Below are positions 1-6,462 of a stretch of 8,556 nucleotides of DNA, one piece after another (the stretch's first letter is position 1; the number at the start of each line of letters is the position of its first letter). Source of the DNA: an uncultured Collinsella sp. (GTDB lineage Bacteria; Actinomycetota; Coriobacteriia; Coriobacteriales; Coriobacteriaceae); assembly GCA_902478765.1 (NCBI GenBank), contig CABSMN010000036.1:1-8556 (forward strand). Direction: 5' to 3'. The translations under genes were made by a program, and so were the position numbers. The notes beneath the pieces were generated by a model, which was given only the letters and a program-made list of their open reading frames with translations, did not search any database and had not been told where the DNA came from.

Positions 1-216
1 TCCTACGACGGCGCCTCCAACTGGCACAAGCCGCTGCAGATGGAGATTCCGGCCGTCGACCCGGCGCTGCCGCACAAGATGCAGCTCAAGCACTTTGTGA
101 AGGTCGTCCGCCGCGAAGTTGAGCCCGTCGTAACCCCCGCCGATAACGTCAAGACGCTCACGCTTCTCAACGCCATCAAGGAGGCCGCCGAGACCGGCCA
201 GCTCGTCGAGCTGTAG
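1..216 (+). CDS. Gfo/Idh/MocA-type oxidoreductase, C-terminal fragment (5' end missing)
   Basis: An open frame enters at base 1 and ends with TAG at 214-216, giving 71 residues with no start in the window. The tail has the shape of the end of NAD(P)-dependent Gfo/Idh/MocA dehydrogenases: a short 'MQLKHFVKVVRREVEPVV' stretch, then a helix 'NVKTLTLLNAIKEAAETGQLVEL'-like segment that in this family closes the C-terminal alpha/beta domain (H-F-x-x-V-V, E-P, T-L-x-x-L-x-A-I-x-E-A-A-x-T-G). Members oxidise or reduce sugars, inositols or related polyols in the cytoplasm. The NAD-binding Rossmann half and the catalytic residues lie outside the window, so the substrate cannot be given. An intrinsic terminator follows about 70 bases after the stop, so it is probably the last gene of its transcript. 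The family call rests on the C-terminal pattern only. Confidence 0.62.
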   Translation, partial: SYDGASNWHKPLQMEIPAVDPALPHKMQLKHFVKVVRREVEPVVTPADNVKTLTLLNAIKEAAETGQLVEL

Positions 217-288
217 CACCTTAGGACAGGCCGCGGCAGAAACCCCATGCCGGGCCCCTCGGTCCGCCACAAATAAGCCCCTCTTCTT

Positions 289-324
289 TGCCCCGCGAGC
301 AGCCTCCTGCCCGCGGGGCATTTT
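289..324 (+). terminator. intrinsic terminator of the oxidoreductase transcript
   Basis: A perfect 9-base stem, TGCCCCGCG at 289-297 and CGCGGGGCA at 312-320, closes a 14-base loop and is followed at once by TTTT (321-324). It lies 72 bases after the oxidoreductase stop and points in the same direction. The stem is GC-rich and strong, but the T tract is short. Confidence 0.8.
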
Positions 325-386
325 GCTACGTTGCCAATGATTTTTCTGGGACGGGGGGCTTTTTGCACCTTAGCTTGATTCGTTCG

Positions 387-544
387 CCACGAAATGTGCC
401 TATCTACTACGTTTAACCAATCACCCTCATCCATACCGAATTTCGCGAAATAAAAACCGCAGGTAAACGGCTTGCGCATTTTCGGAAAACCGGGGGATGG
501 TCGACCCACACGGTTCAAACGTAGTAGATAGGCCGCTTTCGTGG
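387..544. repeat. MITE-like inverted-repeat element in the oxidoreductase-tex gap
   Basis: Bases 387-414 and 517-544 are inverted repeats of 28 bases with 25 matches. The inner 17 bases are perfect (GCCTATCTACTACGTTT at 398-414 against its reverse complement at 517-533), and the outer 8 (CCACGAAA/TTTCGTGG) also match; three mismatches lie between. Pairing continues inward with one bulge (ACC against GGTT). The 102-base interior contains a 12-base perfect palindrome, ATTTCGCGAAAT (440-451), and no credible gene. Such arms around a short non-coding core are typical of MITEs or other dispersed intergenic repeats. I see no clear target-site duplication. A long RNA hairpin is an alternative reading. 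Of the 420-base gap, the terminator and this element explain most; the rest holds only the tex promoter region. Confidence 0.7.
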
Positions 545-583
545 TTCCGAGCCAAAACAGTCTTTTTTGAGCGAAGTGGCAGG

Positions 584-592
584 TGGTATCCT
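584..592 (+). promoter_or_regulatory. possible extended -10 promoter for tex
   Basis: TGGTATCCT at 584-592 resembles an extended -10 (TGN followed by TATCCT, four of six matches to TATAAT). A weak T-rich -35 (TTTTGA, 565-570) lies 16 bases upstream. Transcription would begin near 599, just ahead of the tex ribosome binding site. It is the best candidate in this gap but weak. Confidence 0.3.
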
Positions 593-636
593 TGGTAGCT
601 CTGTGCTGCAAACGCACCTTAAACGCAAGGAGTTTC

Positions 637-2784
637 ATGGATCTTATCGCCCAGCTCACCCGCGAGCTCAACCTTAAGGCCGCCAACGTCGAGGCGGCTG
701 TCAAGCTCATCGACGAGGGCAACACCATCCCCTTTATCTCGCGCTACCGCAAGGAGGCCACGGGCGGCATGGATGACGTCGCCCTGCGCGCCCTCGACGA
801 GCGCCTGTCATACCTGCGCAATCTTGAGCAGCGTAAAGAGGACGTCATCCTGCTCATCGATGCCCAGGGCAAACTCACGCCCGAGCTCGAGCAACAGATT
901 CGCGAGGCCACACAGCTCCAGCGTGTCGAGGACCTCTACAAGCCCTACCGCAAAAAGCGCATGACCCGCGCGCAGAAGGCACGCGAGGCCGGCCTGGAGC
1001 CGCTCGCCAACATGATCATCATGCAGGCCTCGGCCAAGGGCAGCGCGCTCGACACCGCCGCGGCATACGTTAACGAGGAGGCCGGCTTCGACACGCCCGA
1101 GAAGGCGCTTGCCGGCGCCGCCGACATCGTGGCCGAGACGGTAGCCGAGGACCCGGAGAACGTCGCCGACCTGCGCACCTTTACGCAAAACACCGCCGAC
1201 ATCGTCGTCGAGGCCACCGACCCCGCCGAGAAGACCCCCTACGAGCCCTACTACAACTACGACGAACCCGTGCGCAAGATCCCCAACCACCGCATCCTTG
1301 CCATCGACCGCGGCGAGCGCGAGGGCAAGCTCCGCGTACGCGTCAACGTCGACGGCGCCGCCGCCACGGCACGCCTCGGTAGCCGTTGGCCCCGACGCCA
1401 GGGCGTCTTCGCCCCGGTCTTCGACGCCGCCATCGCCGACGGCTACAAGCGCCTTATGGCCCCCTCCCTGGAGCGCGAGGCCCGCGCCAAACTCACCGTT
1501 CGTGCCCAGACCGAGGCCATCAACGTCTTTGCCAAGAATCTCGAGGGCCTGCTCTCGGCACGCCCCGTGCACGGTGCCCGCGTGCTCGCGCTCGACCCGG
1601 GCTACCGCACCGGATGCAAGGTCGCCGTCATGGACGAGACCGGCAAGCTGCTCGACCACGGCGTGGTCTACCCCACCAAACCACGCCACGACGTCGCCGG
1701 CACCAAGCGCGAGCTCGCCCGCCTCGTCAAGAAGGACAGCGTCAACACCATCGTCATCGGCAACGGCACCGCCAGCCGCGAGACCGAGGAAGTCGTCTCG
1801 GAGTTTATCGCCGAGCAGGCGCCTGGACTGCGATACACCATCGTCAACGAGGCCGGCGCGTCGGTGTACTCCGCCTCCGAGCTCGCCAGCCAGGAATATC
1901 CAGACCTGGACGTCACCGTACGTGGCGCCATGAGCTTGGGCCGTCGCCTGCAGGACCCGCTGGCAGAGCTCGTTAAGATTCCGCCCCAGTCCATCGGCGT
2001 GGGCCAATACCAGCACGACCTTGACCAGGCCGAGCTTTCGCACACCCTGGGCCACGTGGTGGAGGACGTCGTCAACCGCGTAGGCGTCGACGTAAACACC
2101 GCAAGCGCAAGCCTGCTGGGCTACGTGTCGGGCATTACGCCGAGCGTGGCCAAGAACATCGTGGCCTACCGCGAGGAAAACGGCGCCTTTACCGATCGCC
2201 GCCAGCTTAAGAAGGTCCCCAAGCTGGGACCCAAGGCATACCTCAACGCCGCGGGCTTCCTGCGCATTAGCGGCGGCAAGAACCCGCTCGACGCGACGAG
2301 CGTCCACCCCGAAAGCTACGAGGTGGCCACGTCCGTCCTGGAACGCGCAGGCGTTAAAGCCAGCGAGCTCAGCCGCGGCGGCGTGCCCGACATCGAGCGC
2401 CGCTTGGGCAGCATCTCGACGCTGGCAAGCGACCTGGACTGCGGCACCCTAACGCTCATCGACATTGTCAACGAGCTCAAGAAGCCCGGCCGCGACCCGC
2501 GCGACGACGCACCCGAGGTGGTCTTTAGCCGCTCGGCGCTTTCCATCGACGACCTGGAACCCGGCATGGAACTCAAGGGCACGGTGCGCAATGTTGTGGA
2601 CTTTGGCGCCTTCGTCGACGTGGGCGTGCACCAGGACGGCCTCGTACACATCTCCAAGCTGGCCAACCGCTTCGTCAAGCACCCCAGCGACGTGGTGCGC
2701 GTCGGCGACACGGTCAAGGTGTGGGTCGAAAAGGTCGATCGCGACCGCAAAAAGATCTCCCTCACCATGGTGCAGGGAAAGTAA
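637..2784 (+). CDS. tex: Tex-family RNA-binding transcription accessory protein
   Basis: This encodes 715 residues, close to the usual Tex length (about 720-780). ATG at 637 is chosen over an in-frame GTG at 583 because AAGGAG (627-632) sits four bases upstream and the protein then begins in the conserved N-terminal Tex helices. Visible parts in order: the N-terminal Tex region with 'TIPFISRYRKEATGG' near residues 29-43; 'EDLYKPYRKKR' near 95-105; a YqgF/RNase H-like domain starting with 'ALDPGYRTGCK' at 318-328 and continuing through 'SVYSASE' at 409-415; the signature 'SIGVGQYQHD' at 452-461; helix-hairpin-helix motifs from about 487 to 545; and a C-terminal S1 domain at about 640-712 ('GTVRNVVDFGAFVDVG'). 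Tex is a cytoplasmic nucleic-acid-binding protein linked to transcription and RNA metabolism; its exact biochemical role is not settled. It appears to be a single-gene transcript. Confidence 0.96.
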   Translation: MDLIAQLTRELNLKAANVEAAVKLIDEGNTIPFISRYRKEATGGMDDVALRALDERLSYLRNLEQRKEDVILLIDAQGKLTPELEQQIREATQLQRVEDLYKPYRKKRMTRAQKAREAGLEPLANMIIMQASAKGSALDTAAAYVNEEAGFDTPEKALAGAADIVAETVAEDPENVADLRTFTQNTADIVVEATDPAEKTPYEPYYNYDEPVRKIPNHRILAIDRGEREGKLRVRVNVDGAAATARLGSRWPRRQGVFAPVFDAAIADGYKRLMAPSLEREARAKLTVRAQTEAINVFAKNLEGLLSARPVHGARVLALDPGYRTGCKVAVMDETGKLLDHGVVYPTKPRHDVAGTKRELARLVKKDSVNTIVIGNGTASRETEEVVSEFIAEQAPGLRYTIVNEAGASVYSASELASQEYPDLDVTVRGAMSLGRRLQDPLAELVKIPPQSIGVGQYQHDLDQAELSHTLGHVVEDVVNRVGVDVNTASASLLGYVSGITPSVAKNIVAYREENGAFTDRRQLKKVPKLGPKAYLNAAGFLRISGGKNPLDATSVHPESYEVATSVLERAGVKASELSRGGVPDIERRLGSISTLASDLDCGTLTLIDIVNELKKPGRDPRDDAPEVVFSRSALSIDDLEPGMELKGTVRNVVDFGAFVDVGVHQDGLVHISKLANRFVKHPSDVVRVGDTVKVWVEKVDRDRKKISLTMVQGK

Positions 2785-2798
2785 ACCGCCAAAGCAAG

Positions 2799-3005
2799 GG
2801 TCCCCCCCTCTCGCGACGTGCAAAATCGCGAGTATTCTGCAAATTCCACCGTTCCGGATGCCCCTCAGAGACGAAAAAGCAAGAAATAGCCCCCGTTTTA
2901 GCGTCATCAGAGCCAAAACGGGAGCTGTTCCATGCTTCACCCAGCTGGTAAAAGCCTTTACCTTGCTGAATACTCTCAATTTTGCACGGCGCAGGCGGGG
3001 GTACC
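2799..3005. repeat. second MITE-like imperfect inverted-repeat element, after tex
   Basis: Bases 2817-2842 and 2963-2988 are inverted repeats with 23 of 26 matches; both arms contain CGTGCAAAAT and GAGTATTC. Similarity extends outward to GGT-CCCCC at 2799 and to its complement ending at 3005, so each arm is about 43 bases. Nested hairpins occur inside: CTCGCGA/TCGCGAG (2810-2832, inside the left arm), CCCGTTTT/AAAACGGG (2892-2922) and GGTAAA/TTTACC (2947-2962). No gene is credible here. The element starts 15 bases after the tex stop and could double as a 3' end structure for tex, although no T tract follows it. Its arms do not match those of the element at 387-544. Confidence 0.65.
2892..2922 (-). 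other. hairpin inside the 2799-3005 element, T-rich on its minus-strand exit
   Basis: CCCGTTTT (2892-2899) pairs with AAAACGGG (2915-2922), with two more pairs beyond one mismatch. Read on the minus strand it is followed by a T-rich stretch (complement of 2874-2889), so it could catch read-through from transaldolase 1 towards tex. This is a possible terminator with an interrupted T tract. Confidence 0.35.
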
Positions 3006-3012
3006 TTTGTCC

Positions 3013-3031
3013 ACGGCAGGATATGGAAGCC
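3013..3031 (-). repeat. 19-base copy of the 3' end of transaldolase 1
   Basis: ACGGCAGGATATGGAAGCC at 3013-3031 is identical to 3169-3187, which encodes the last six residues (GFHILP) and part of the stop codon of transaldolase 1. The copies lie 156 bases apart in the same orientation and flank the hairpin at 3065-3136. The identity stops sharply on both sides. Confidence 0.85.
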
Positions 3032-3064
3032 TATCACCAACCTACCGGCAAGTTCGTGTCGGCA

Positions 3065-3136
3065 GCCCCGGCCTTTCCTTTGCCTAGCGCGACCCTCGCG
3101 AAGCGCGTGAGCGATAGGGAAAGGAAAGGCCGGGGC
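3065..3136. repeat. long hairpin with 22-base arms downstream of transaldolase 1
   Basis: The arms 3065-3086 and 3115-3136 pair at 21 of 22 positions (GCCCCGGCCTTTCCTTT and its complement, with one mismatch). The 28-base loop is rich in CGCG and can fold further. No T tract follows in either direction, so it is not a textbook intrinsic terminator. It lies between the convergent tex and transaldolase 1 genes, where a bidirectional stop or a dispersed repeat would both be plausible. Confidence 0.7.
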
Positions 3137-3166
3137 GAACAACCCGCGATGTAGCCAGCGTTCGCG

Positions 3167-3871
3167 TTACGGCAGGATATGGAAGCCCAAAGCGGCGATA
3201 TCCTTGGCAAAACCGCGCACGGTGTCGAGCGAAACCTCGTACGGGTCACGGCCGATGTTCTTGCGCTTGGCCAGGATGCTGTTGGGCACCGTGATGATCT
3301 GGCAACCGCAGGCTTCGGCTTGGTAGATGTTGATGAGCTCGCGCGTGGACGCCCACAGGACCTCGCAGTTGGGCTTGGCGGCGGCCTTCTTGACCGACTC
3401 CGTCATAAACGGAATGGGATCGACGCCGGTATCGGCAATGCGGCCGGCAAAGAGCGAGATGATGGACGGCGTCTCGGCGTCAACGGCCTCGACCATCTCA
3501 TCGACCTGCGTAGGCGTAAAGATGGTAGTGACGTTGACCTTGATGCCGTCGGCCGAAAGCTTGCGGACCAGCTCGGCGGTGGACTCGCCCTTGGTAGTCA
3601 CGCACGGAATCTTGACGTAGACGTTCTCGGCCCAGGTGACGATCTCGCGCGCCTCGACCTCCATGGTCTCGACGTCGTCGGCAAAGACCTCAAACGACAC
3701 GGACACATCGGTGATGTGGGCCAGGATCTCCTTGGCAAACGCGCGGTAATCCGTCACACCGCCCTTCTTCATAAGGGACGGGTTGGTCGTGAAACCCTGA
3801 ACGTTGCCGTTCTCGTACACGTCGAGCATGCCCTCGAGGTTTGCACCGTCAGCGAACACCTTGATTGCCAT
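3167..3871 (-). CDS. transaldolase (TAL/FSA small-subunit family), copy 1
   Basis: This encodes 234 residues. ATG at 3871 is preferred to an ATG seven codons upstream because AAAGGA lies 7 bases before it and the paralogue at 6463-7173 starts at the same residue (MAIKVFADGAN). It is a class I Schiff-base aldolase fold of the short transaldolase/fructose-6-phosphate aldolase family: Asp8 in 'FADGAN', 'TTNPS' at 28-32, the Schiff-base Lys87 in 'VYVKIP', 'FAGRIADTG' at 141-149 and 'WAS' at 173-175. Aligned by eye, Phe141 sits where FSA has its catalytic Tyr and where TalB-type transaldolases have Phe, so dihydroxyacetone transfer in the pentose phosphate pathway is more likely than free aldol cleavage. 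It lies downstream of the EIIC gene but behind a strong terminator, so it is probably a separate transcript. About 80% identical to copy 2. Confidence 0.92.
   Translation of the reverse strand: MAIKVFADGANLEGMLDVYENGNVQGFTTNPSLMKKGGVTDYRAFAKEILAHITDVSVSFEVFADDVETMEVEAREIVTWAENVYVKIPCVTTKGESTAELVRKLSADGIKVNVTTIFTPTQVDEMVEAVDAETPSIISLFAGRIADTGVDPIPFMTESVKKAAAKPNCEVLWASTRELINIYQAEACGCQIITVPNSILAKRKNIGRDPYEVSLDTVRGFAKDIAALGFHILP
3169..3187 (-). repeat. 19-base direct repeat, gene copy at the transaldolase 1 3' end
   Basis: This is the in-gene partner of 3013-3031. It covers the codons for GFHILP plus the first base of the stop, and the match is exact. Confidence 0.85.
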
Positions 3872-4090
3872 GTGAGGTCCTTTCGTTTGCATACGGCCGA
3901 TAAACTGCTAAACACTTTACCTATGTTTATCAAGGCGTGAGCTGCGGGTTTTCATCTTCTCGGCGAACGGTTTTGCAGTTTTACCATTTTTATATCGACA
4001 CCCCAGCGGCAAAACGTTTTTGCTGATCATCGCGGTTGATTCCGTTCGCGGCGCAGAGACAGCGCTTCACCGGTGCGTTTTCACAACCAG
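3872..4090 (-). promoter_or_regulatory. gene-free leader and promoter region of transaldolase 1
   Basis: No gene is credible between transaldolase 1 and the EIIC terminator. On the minus strand a TATAAA (3989-3994) could be a -10, but no good -35 accompanies it. A palindrome AAAACGTTTT (4011-4020), extended to GCAAAACGTTTTTGC (4009-4023), lies where the -35 would be; its central CG resembles operators of the LacI family. A second weak option is TTGATA further downstream (3929-3934). The exact start site cannot be fixed. The long leader suggests separate regulation from the PTS operon. Confidence 0.35.
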
Positions 4091-4135
4091 TCCAAAACAA
4101 AAAGCGGTGACGCCTCATTTGAGACGTCACCGCTT
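4091..4135 (-). terminator. intrinsic terminator of the tal2-EIIA-EIIB-EIIC operon
   Basis: AAGCGGTGACG (4102-4112) and CGTCACCGCTT (4125-4135) form an 11-base perfect stem, with three more pairs (CTC/GAG) around an ATTT loop. Read on the minus strand the stem is followed by TTTTTGTTTTGG. It starts 57 bases after the EIIC stop. This separates transaldolase 1 from the operon. Confidence 0.92.
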
Positions 4136-4192
4136 CCGTGTAGGAGCCGGTTATCGGAGCTCCGCCCGATTAGGGCTTAACGTATGCCTGGA

Positions 4193-5584
4193 TTACTCTT
4201 CCTCAACGTGATTGATCACAGCACCCTTGGTGTGGATGAAGTTGGGGACGAAGGCGACGATCAGAAGGACAGCAAGAATCGCGTAGACACCGGTGGTACC
4301 GAAGGCCTCGGCAGCGCGGCCAAGCGTAATACCAATGACGGAGAAATCGAAGTCGCCGAACGTAGTGTTCTTGAAGCCAAAGACGTCAAGAACGGGCAGG
4401 AGCAGGGCCGGGGCAAAGGTGATGAGCAGGCCGTTGACGAAAGCGCCAAGAGCTGCGCCCTTGCGACCGCCGGTAGCATTGCCGTAGATGCCTGCGGTAG
4501 CACCGCAGAAGAAGTGGGGAACCATGCCCGGGATGATGAAGATGCCCAGGGTAGCGCCCACGATGAACATACCGACCACGCCACCGATGAAGGATGCGAC
4601 AAAGCCGAGGATGACGGCGGTGGGAGCATAGGGGAAGAAGACGGCGCAGTCGACGGCGGGGATGGCACCGGGGATCAGCTTGTTGGAGATGCCCTGGAAA
4701 GCCGGGACCAGGTCGGCAAGGATCATACGAACGCCGTTATAGACGATGGTGACACCAACGGCAAAGGACAGGGCACAGGTCAGGGCATAGACAATCACGT
4801 TGTCGCCGCCAGCGGTCTTGGTAACGACCGCAGGATCTGCGATGTAAGCGGCGAAAGCGGTAACCAGGTAGAAGAAGGCCATGGTAAGAGCCGTGGAGAT
4901 GGTAGTGTCGCGCAGGAAGGCGAACTTCTCGGGAACCTCGATCTTCTCGGTGCTGTTCTCCTCGGCGTCCTTAGCAAAAAGCGTACCGACTGCAGCGGAG
5001 ATGTAATAGGCGAGTGAACCGAAGTGGCCCATGGCGATTTCATCGCCATCGGTAACCTTCTCGGTGAAACGCTGACCAACGGCGGGAAGCATAGCGCTCA
5101 CGAGGCCCAGGAACATGCCGCCCACGATGACAAGCTGGACATCCTGGAAGCCAGATGCCTGCAGAACGGCAGACAGCAGGCAGGCCATAAACATGCTGTG
5201 ATGGCCCGTCAGGAAGATGTACTTAAACTTGGTAAAGCGGGCAATGATAATGTTCACGACATAGCCGAGAATCAGGATCATCATGGTCTGAACACCGAGG
5301 ACGCTCTGAGCCATCGAAACAACGACCTCGTTGTTGGGCACGACGCCGGTGATGTGGAAACCGGTCTCGATGAAGGTACCCAGCGGAGCAAGGTTCTCCT
5401 GAACAACAGCGGCGCCGGCGGACAGCATGATGTAACCAAGAATGGGCTTCAGGGTGCCCGTCATCACCTTGTGGGCAGGACGCTTAAGCGCGACAAGGCC
5501 CACAAAGGCAAATAGACCCATAATCCACGCTGGCTTGGTCAGAATCGATTGGATAAACTCAAGTATGGGAAGGATGGCTTGCAT
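4193..5584 (-). CDS. ulaA: PTS ascorbate-type (Ula/SgaT) EIIC permease
   Basis: This encodes 463 residues, against about 465 for E. coli UlaA. ATG at 5584 is chosen because GAAAGGA lies just upstream; an in-frame ATG 15 codons earlier has no such site and adds a charged leader. The product is an inner-membrane transport subunit with many hydrophobic segments, starting with 'ILPILEFIQSIL' and 'WIMGLFAFVGLVAL'. The conserved 'TGHHSMF' (126-132) and the 'PGMVPHFFCGATAGIYGNATGGRKGA' region near the C-terminal third fit the SgaT/UlaA family. A charged loop (about 204-226) separates two membrane blocks. It imports a sugar or sugar acid while EIIB phosphorylates it. It is the last gene of the operon and ends in 'EEE'. 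The family is secure, but ascorbate as substrate is not: related permeases have other or unknown substrates and the ascorbate enzymes are absent here. Confidence 0.92.
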   Translation of the reverse strand: MQAILPILEFIQSILTKPAWIMGLFAFVGLVALKRPAHKVMTGTLKPILGYIMLSAGAAVVQENLAPLGTFIETGFHITGVVPNNEVVVSMAQSVLGVQTMMILILGYVVNIIIARFTKFKYIFLTGHHSMFMACLLSAVLQASGFQDVQLVIVGGMFLGLVSAMLPAVGQRFTEKVTDGDEIAMGHFGSLAYYISAAVGTLFAKDAEENSTEKIEVPEKFAFLRDTTISTALTMAFFYLVTAFAAYIADPAVVTKTAGGDNVIVYALTCALSFAVGVTIVYNGVRMILADLVPAFQGISNKLIPGAIPAVDCAVFFPYAPTAVILGFVASFIGGVVGMFIVGATLGIFIIPGMVPHFFCGATAGIYGNATGGRKGAALGAFVNGLLITFAPALLLPVLDVFGFKNTTFGDFDFSVIGITLGRAAEAFGTTGVYAILAVLLIVAFVPNFIHTKGAVINHVEEE

Positions 5585-5608
5585 CTGCGCTTCCTTTCTC
5601 TCTAACGT

Positions 5609-5647
5609 GGGCGCGTTTCCCTCTTCCACAGGGAACCGCCCTTTTTT
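5609..5647 (+). other. hairpin in the EIIB-EIIC gap, terminator-like on the plus strand
   Basis: GGGCG (5609-5613) pairs with CGCCC (5637-5641), and G-TT-CCCT continues against AGGGAAC with single-base bulges at 5614 and 5618. Six T residues follow on the plus strand (5642-5647), opposite to the operon. It could stop antisense transcription, or shield the EIIC message from decay as an intercistronic hairpin. Confidence 0.5.
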
Positions 5648-5655
5648 GTGCCGCT

Positions 5656-5931
5656 TTAGGCGTTAGCGGCGGCCGCCTTGATTGCCTCGAGGGCGTCTTC
5701 GCGGATCTTCTTCTTGTTCACATAGCTGCGAACGATCACAACGTTGCCGTGGAGCTCGGGGGCGAGTTCCTTAACGGTGATGAACAGATCCGGATTTGCG
5801 GAAGAAGCACCGTTCAGGTCCATAGACTCAACGTCGGCCTTGATGCCCTCCTCCTCGCAAAGCTCCTCGACTTTGCCAGCGAGCATCAGGCTGGACCCGA
5901 TGCCGTTTCCGCATACGGTGATGATATGCAT
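5656..5931 (-). CDS. ulaB: PTS ascorbate-type EIIB phosphocarrier
   Basis: This encodes 91 residues, about the size of UlaB-type EIIB domains. ATG at 5931 is preceded by GAGAGGAAGG about six bases upstream. The N-terminal phosphoacceptor loop 'CGNGIGSS' (7-14) follows the first beta strand; Cys7 receives phosphate from EIIA and passes it to the incoming substrate. 'VVIVRSYVNKKKI' near residues 64-76 fits the last strand and helix of the Rossmann-like EIIB fold. It is a soluble cytoplasmic protein that docks on the EIIC permease. It sits 75 bases after EIIA and 71 before EIIC, and both gaps contain a small hairpin, which may set subunit ratios. Length and the Cys loop leave little doubt about EIIB; the ascorbate class follows from the EIIC next door. 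Confidence 0.9.
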   Translation of the reverse strand: MHIITVCGNGIGSSLMLAGKVEELCEEEGIKADVESMDLNGASSANPDLFITVKELAPELHGNVVIVRSYVNKKKIREDALEAIKAAAANA

Positions 5932-5978
5932 GGCAACCTTCCTCTCCTACACGTGACGGTTTTCCGTCTATCCAAAAG

Positions 5979-5994
5979 CGGCGACGCATCGCCG
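5979..5994 (-). other. small intercistronic hairpin in the EIIA-EIIB gap
   Basis: CGGCGA (5979-5984) and TCGCCG (5989-5994) form a 6-base perfect stem with a CGCA loop. On the minus strand CTTTTGG follows, so partial termination or message stabilisation is possible. Confidence 0.4.
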
Positions 5995-6006
5995 TGCCAT
6001 TAAGGC

Positions 6007-6453
6007 CTAAAAGAATGAACGCATGGTCTCCAAAACCTGCTCGGGCGTATCGCATGCGCTGAGCTTGGCAACGCAGTCCTCGTCCTCGAACATCTGCGAA
6101 AGCTCCGCCAAGCAGCCAAGATGAGCCTTGGGGTCGGGTGCGCAAATACCCACGAGCACGTGAACCGGATCGAAATCCTCGTGTCCAAACGCAATGGCAG
6201 GGTCAAGCGTGACGATACAGATCCCCGCTTCACTCACATTGCCATTTGCCTGAGCGTGGGGCATGGCGATGCCCTCTTCCAAGACCATATAGGGGCCGAA
6301 TTTGTGAACCGATGAAATCATGGCGTCAACATAGCTCTGGTCGCATTTGCCAGCGTCTACGAGCAACTTACCGCATGCCTTGATCGCTTCCTCCCAGTCG
6401 GAGGCCTCGACGTGGCAGGCAACAAGCTCGGGCTTAAGAAGATCGGTCAGCAT
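6007..6453 (-). CDS. ulaC: PTS EIIA (mannitol/fructose/ascorbate type, UlaC-like)
   Basis: This encodes 148 residues, close to UlaC (about 154). It starts at ATG 6453, nine bases after the transaldolase 2 stop; a purine-rich AGGGGA five bases before the ATG, and GAGGAG formed by the last two codons of transaldolase 2, may serve as ribosome binding sites, so the two genes are probably translationally coupled. The EIIA type-2 signature is clear: 'GPYMVLEEGIAMPHAQ' at 53-68 with His66 as the site phosphorylated by HPr. The preceding 'YVDAMISSVHKFG' helix and the later 'HVLVGICAPD' strand also fit. It passes phosphate from HPr to Cys7 of EIIB. Separate A, B and C polypeptides are the normal arrangement for the Ula system. 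Confidence 0.9.
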   Translation of the reverse strand: MLTDLLKPELVACHVEASDWEEAIKACGKLLVDAGKCDQSYVDAMISSVHKFGPYMVLEEGIAMPHAQANGNVSEAGICIVTLDPAIAFGHEDFDPVHVLVGICAPDPKAHLGCLAELSQMFEDEDCVAKLSACDTPEQVLETMRSFF

Positions 6454-6462
6454 GCTCGTCCC

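Noticed and set aside
583..636. GTG start giving tex 18 extra residues
   Set aside because: The ribosome binding site AAGGAG fits the ATG at 637, and the extra residues do not look like the family's N-terminus.
3..728. 241-residue minus-strand frame across the first gap
   Set aside because: It is antisense to the oxidoreductase end and to the start of tex, crosses a terminator and an inverted-repeat element, and has no family resemblance.
808..2307. 499-residue open frame on the minus strand inside tex
   Set aside because: It lies wholly antisense to a complete, well-conserved tex gene; the low-complexity G/V/D/L-rich protein is a normal by-product of GC-rich codon use.
2465..3154. 229-residue plus-strand frame over the end of tex and the repeat region
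   Set aside because: It overlaps tex out of frame and then reads through hairpins; the arginine/serine-rich sequence is not protein-like.
2785..3166. possible CRISPR array from the repeated elements
   Set aside because: The repeats are inverted pairs or a single direct pair, not regularly spaced direct repeats, and no cas gene is present.
4184..5017. 277-residue plus-strand frame opposite ulaA, with similar frames opposite both transaldolases (3179-3940, 6412-7194)
   Set aside because: All are mirror frames of clear genes, with Gly/Asp-rich composition. The two opposite the transaldolases resemble each other only because the genes below are paralogues.
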